Below are positions 15,440-18,149 of a stretch of 18,149 bases of DNA, one piece after another (positions within the stretch are counted from its first letter, which is position 1; each line of letters starts with the position of its first letter). The translations under genes and the position numbers were made by a program. The stretch is from CAYNYF01 sp964401385 (GTDB lineage: Bacteria > Planctomycetota > Phycisphaerae > SM23-33). Below the pieces are notes generated by a model. That model searched no databases, was not told where the DNA came from, and worked only from the letters and a program-made list of their open reading frames with translations. The stretch lies in the NCBI GenBank assembly GCA_964401385.1, contig CAYNYF010000086.1:1-18149 (forward strand). The letters are read 5' to 3'.

Positions 15440-16345
15440 CTACCTGGCCGGAACCAGCGGGCGCTTGTGCCAGTCCGGCAGCGCAAGCCGGGCGGAATTC
15501 TTCCAGGCGGTCAGATACAGTGAGGCCGTGAACTTCGCCGCGGCTCCCAAGCGCTCCTCGGCGAACCGGGCGACCTTGGAATCGCCCGGCAGGGGCGCCT
15601 CGGCGAGCGGAAGCTGACTTTCCAGCTCGTACACCTTGTCCAGAAGGGCGTGGCTGCGCTTGATCTCGGCCACGACGGCGGGCATGAGCTTGTCAAAGGC
15701 CGCGGGGCGAATCCTGCCGGCGAGGGCCTTCGGTGCGACCTTCACCTTTTGCAGCAGGGCGTCGACCTTGGCGTGGATGCCGCTGCGGGGCGAGCTGCCG
15801 TCTTCTTTCACCCGGCCATCGTAGTGAATCGTCGTGTGCAGCGGCTGGCAGGCGTCCTGGGCGTAGTGGGCGAGGATGCCGGCGTACACCAGGCACTTGG
15901 CCCGGACGTGCTTGTTCGCCGGCCACTTGCGGTGCTCGGCGAAGGCGAGTGTCAGCCGCTGGGTCCATTCGACGATGGCGTATGGCAGCAGGCCCACCGC
16001 TTCCGGCCGGAGGCCCTTGGCGGCGCACAGCTTGACGAAGGCGTACCGCGTCGCCGGCACCGGCTCGCCGGCCAGCAGCTCCAGGTCGAAGTAATGCTCC
16101 GGCACCTCCCCGTCGCGCAGCTCCGGCTGCTCCCGCAAGCGGAAAAGGTCCGGGTCGGCCGAGCAGTGGGCGATCGTCTGCGCGCCCGTCCGGAAAAAGG
16201 CGGGTAGGCCCGCCGGCAGCGCGGCCGTGGCCGCCTTGGTCGCCAGGTCGTGGCCGGGGCCGTACCAGGCCTGAACCGACCCCAGGCAGGCCAGTGTGGC
16301 CAGGCCGCCGACGAGCCAGAGGCGTCGATGTCGGGTGTGTTCCAT
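15440..16345 (-). CDS. Secreted P1/S1-nuclease or zinc phospholipase C-like enzyme
   Basis: The product is 301 aa with a Sec signal peptide of 26 residues ending VQA, which leaves Trp27 as the mature N-terminus. The tri-zinc ligand set of P1 nuclease can be traced: Trp27 and His32 (spacing 5, as Trp1/His6), Asp64 in SADPD, His84 in EHYFDLE, His160 and Asp164 in LAHYAQDACQPLH, His170, then His191 and Asp195 in GIHAKVD. The spacing 4, 6, 21 and 4 is close to that of P1 nuclease. Members cleave single-stranded nucleic acid or phosphate esters of phospholipids outside the cytoplasmic membrane; which of these applies cannot be told. ATG 16345 has AAGGAG 8 nt upstream. It follows the creatininase gene by 36 nt. 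Confidence 0.87.
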   Translation of the reverse strand: MEHTRHRRLWLVGGLATLACLGSVQAWYGPGHDLATKAATAALPAGLPAFFRTGAQTIAHCSADPDLFRLREQPELRDGEVPEHYFDLELLAGEPVPATRYAFVKLCAAKGLRPEAVGLLPYAIVEWTQRLTLAFAEHRKWPANKHVRAKCLVYAGILAHYAQDACQPLHTTIHYDGRVKEDGSSPRSGIHAKVDALLQKVKVAPKALAGRIRPAAFDKLMPAVVAEIKRSHALLDKVYELESQLPLAEAPLPGDSKVARFAEERLGAAAKFTASLYLTAWKNSARLALPDWHKRPLVPAR

Positions 16346-16381
16346 TGGCCGACTCCTTCTCTCTCCTCGCGGCCGGCGCCG

Positions 16382-17161
16382 TCATTCATACGGGAACGCG
16401 TCCGTCCATTCCGCCTGCGAGAGCTGTATCAGCAGGTCCGCCAGATGCTCGGCCGCTCCTTCGATGAGTCTGCGCCCTTTCTCGGGCGTGGCCTTGCGGA
16501 CGTCGCCGCCGGCCGAGGCCGGCACGTGCCGGTCCCACGGGCGAACGAAATACACCCCGCCGGCCGAGAGGGCCTCCACGGAGAGCTTGCCGAACGGGAA
16601 GACGCCGAACCGGTCCTTCCGCACCAAGTCCTCCCGCAGGTGGAGCATTCGCGAAACCTCGGACTCGCCGCCGTGGTCGCTCGGGTGCTCCACCAGCGGC
16701 GGCCGGGCCAGTTCCGGAGGACACGAAGCCATGCACACGAACGCCCCCTGCCCCGGCGGGCGGGCGTCGACGTGGGCCCGCAGGGTGGCGCGGATGGCGT
16801 CGGTGTTGCCCCCGTGGCCGCAGTAGACGACGATCTTGCGGATGCCGTCGGCTTCCAGGGCCGAGAAGATGTCCAGCAGCATCTGCATCAGCGTCTGCAC
16901 GCGCAGCCGGCAGGCAAAAGGGAAGGCCTTGAAATTCACGTTGTTCCCGACCGGCAGCGTGGGATACATCAGGGCCCGCGCGTTTTGCTGATTGGCCAGC
17001 AGAACCCCGCGCCGCACGACCGCGTCGCACTGCCAGTAGTCGGTGCCGTACGGCAGCACCGGCCCGTGGGGCTCGACCGACCCGGAGCCCAGGACGACCA
17101 CTTCCGGCCGGAACTGGCGCACCTGCTCGATCGTCATTTCCATCAGGATCCCGTTCGACAC
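16382..17161 (-). CDS. Creatininase-family amidohydrolase
   Basis: The product is 259 aa. The metal-binding residues Glu30, His32 and Asp41 lie in LGSGSVEPHGPVLPYGTD with the same spacing as Glu34, His36 and Asp45 of creatininase. YCGHGGNTDAI (His116) and DHGGESEVS (Glu166) complete the family pattern. Family members hydrolyse creatinine, other cyclic amides and formamides such as the FAPy intermediate of archaeal riboflavin and F420 synthesis; the substrate is not known here. The start is GTG 17161, with AAAGGAG about 6 nt upstream; ATG 17143 lacks such a site. It precedes the P1-nuclease-like gene and has a candidate promoter near 17249. Confidence 0.88.
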   Translation of the reverse strand: MSNGILMEMTIEQVRQFRPEVVVLGSGSVEPHGPVLPYGTDYWQCDAVVRRGVLLANQQNARALMYPTLPVGNNVNFKAFPFACRLRVQTLMQMLLDIFSALEADGIRKIVVYCGHGGNTDAIRATLRAHVDARPPGQGAFVCMASCPPELARPPLVEHPSDHGGESEVSRMLHLREDLVRKDRFGVFPFGKLSVEALSAGGVYFVRPWDRHVPASAGGDVRKATPEKGRRLIEGAAEHLADLLIQLSQAEWTDAFPYE

Positions 17162-17248
17162 GGCGGTCTCCTTTCCTGGGCGCCGAGGTCCGGCCGGCGG
17201 CGTGCCCGCCCGCCGCGGCCGTTGCCCGCCTTGGGCACACAGTCCGGC

Positions 17249-17254
17249 ATTATA
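17249..17254 (-). promoter_or_regulatory. Candidate -10 element before the creatininase gene
   Basis: On the minus strand this is a perfect TATAAT within an AT-rich patch (CTTTATATAATG) in otherwise very GC-rich DNA, 163-nt intergenic region. Transcription would start near 17242, about 80 nt before the GTG. No recognisable -35 lies at 16-18 nt; instead a direct repeat occupies that place. Confidence 0.5.
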
Positions 17255-17271
17255 TAAAGCACCGGTGCGGC

Positions 17272-17299
17272 CGCGAGCGATTCGCCCCGGCGCGAGCGA
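17272..17299 (-). repeat. 9-bp direct repeat over the -35 region
   Basis: CGCGAGCGA occurs at 17272-17280 and at 17291-17299 on the plus strand (TCGCTCGCG on the minus strand), a period of 19 bp. The inner copy begins 17 bp upstream of the TATAAT on the minus strand. The arrangement suggests a site for a dimeric activator, but no regulator gene is in the window. Confidence 0.45.
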
Positions 17300-17324
17300 C
17301 TTGAGGCGAGGGGATCGCCCGAGG

Positions 17325-18149
17325 TCAGTGCGTCAGGTAGTAGACGATGATGTTGATGCCCATGCGGATGGCGGCGTCGTTCTGCTCGGCGGTAAACCAC
17401 ATGCAGCACCAGCCGCAGTGATAATCCCAGGGGCTGCACACCGTCATGATCCGCCCCGTGCCCTTCTCGAACAGCCCGTAGTCCCCGCCGATGCTGCGGT
17501 CGCCCTGAAGGTAGATCGCCCCCTCGGGAAACTTGAAATAACAGTTGTACAGCTCGTGGTCCTTCGGGATCAGCCGCATCTCGTTTTCCGGGAACAGACG
17601 GTTCATCATCTTCACGTAGTCCCGGAAGAACCGGTCGCCCGTCCGCCCCAGCACGCAGTCGTCGGCGTGCACGAACCCGCCCCGGGCGAGGAACTCCTTC
17701 AGGTTCTTCTCCTCGTTCTTGGGCAGGTCGAAGTACCCCTCGGAGGTGGCGAAGACGAACGGATACCGGCACATGTCCTCCAGGTCGGCCAGCCTGACCA
17801 CCACCGGGTCCTGGCTGACGTTGATGTTGGTCAGTTCCGCCAGCCGCTTGCGCAGGATCACGTCGCCGATGGGGTCGGTGTTCCACTGATCCCCGGTCTC
17901 GTCCTTCACGTGGAACATCAGCCGGGGGAAGAAGAACGTCCCCGTCTTGACGGCCTTGGGGGCGCCGGCGTCCTCGGCCGCCCGGGCCAGACCACCCGCC
18001 CGGCGGCGCGGCAGCAATATCGACGGCCCGGCCAGCGCCGCCGCACCCACGGCCGCCGCCCGGAGGAACTCACGCCGGCTGAGATGCCGGCGCACCTCCT
18101 TGAGGACCTCACGCTTCCAGTCTTTCAGGTCGTCGGGATTATCGAACAG
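17325..18149 (-). CDS. Tat-exported DUF4159-domain protein (5' end outside the window)
   Basis: At least 274 residues are visible. A twin-arginine signal, SRREFLRAAAVGAAALAG, sits at visible residues 24-41 and marks export of a folded protein. The rest is a DUF4159 domain: YPFVFATSEGYFDLPKNEEKNLKEFLARGGFVHADDCV, then FFRDYVKMMNRLFPENEMRLIPKDHELYNCYF and a C-terminal MGINIIVYYLTH. The function of the family is unknown; it is frequent in Planctomycetes and resembles glutamine-amidotransferase-like folds. The frame stays open to the window end and the upstream residues (DLKDWKREVLKEVRRHL) look like a normal charged N-region. GTG 18095 is not a credible start because AAGGAG abuts it with no spacing. 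I therefore treat the gene as 5'-partial. Confidence 0.85.
   Translation of the reverse strand: MFDNPDDLKDWKREVLKEVRRHLSRREFLRAAAVGAAALAGPSILLPRRRAGGLARAAEDAGAPKAVKTGTFFFPRLMFHVKDETGDQWNTDPIGDVILRKRLAELTNINVSQDPVVVRLADLEDMCRYPFVFATSEGYFDLPKNEEKNLKEFLARGGFVHADDCVLGRTGDRFFRDYVKMMNRLFPENEMRLIPKDHELYNCYFKFPEGAIYLQGDRSIGGDYGLFEKGTGRIMTVCSPWDYHCGWCCMWFTAEQNDAAIRMGINIIVYYLTH

Noticed and set aside
15354..15442. Plus-strand segment reading GTPFELFGGIKRHVLRAV...FYLAG, possibly a gene remnant
   Set aside because: The composition is protein-like, but there is no start, SD or recognisable family, and its 3' part is antisense to the nuclease-like gene. Too short to call a pseudogene.
13137..15617. 826-codon plus-strand open frame
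   Set aside because: It is antisense to the aldolase and epimerase, which have intact active-site motifs. The translation is low-complexity (Arg, Gln, Val, Pro) as expected for a shadow frame in GC-rich DNA.
17325..18095. Taking GTG 18095 as the start of the DUF4159 gene
   Set aside because: The AAGGAG abuts the GTG without spacing, and the frame continues upstream with protein-like sequence to the window end.

Overview
The window is a GC-rich bacterial chromosome segment. It starts inside the 3' end of a 23S rRNA gene, passes through 5S rRNA and a strong terminator, and then holds 14 protein genes. Base composition, the short 5S core (about 112 nt once an insertion is removed), the Tat-exported DUF4159 protein, the GH42-like secreted enzyme and the DUF3604/FAD_oxidored/DapA-family content all fit Planctomycetota, probably Phycisphaerae or a related lineage. 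This placement is an inference; no marker was aligned.

Layout. Positions 1-343 are the 23S 3' end, 344-455 the spacer, 456-589 the 5S rRNA (with an unusual 22-nt extra hairpin in helix III), and 594-629 an intrinsic terminator. A lone CBM48 glycogen-binding-domain protein follows (693-968). A plus-strand group (1292-6122) encodes a cupin, an M28-type metallopeptidase with ATGA coupling to the cupin, a secreted GH42-like glycosidase and a small CxxC protein. A second plus-strand group (6340-13106) is tightly packed. It holds a HAD phosphatase, a deoxyhypusine-synthase-like protein and an HldE-like PfkB sugar kinase, all joined by ATGA overlaps, followed by a DUF3604/PHP-type metallohydrolase, a ROK-family sugar kinase and an FAD-dependent oxidoreductase. 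The two strands converge at 13107-13115, inside a perfect 7-bp dyad that contains both stop codons.

The minus strand (13116 to the window end) reads, in order of transcription, a Tat-exported DUF4159 protein (5' end outside the window), a creatininase-family amidohydrolase, a secreted P1/S1-nuclease or phospholipase-C-like zinc enzyme, an NAD-dependent epimerase-like protein and a DapA/NanA-family aldolase.

Taken together the genes look like carbohydrate or sugar-acid metabolism: two sugar kinases, a sugar phosphatase, an oxidoreductase, an epimerase, a pyruvate-type aldolase and a secreted glycosidase. No transporter or dedicated regulator is visible, so the substrate cannot be named. The most unusual items are the 5S rRNA insertion, the HAD/DHS-like/PfkB three-gene module whose DHS-like member lacks the catalytic lysine, and the epimerase whose YxxxK lysine is a cysteine.
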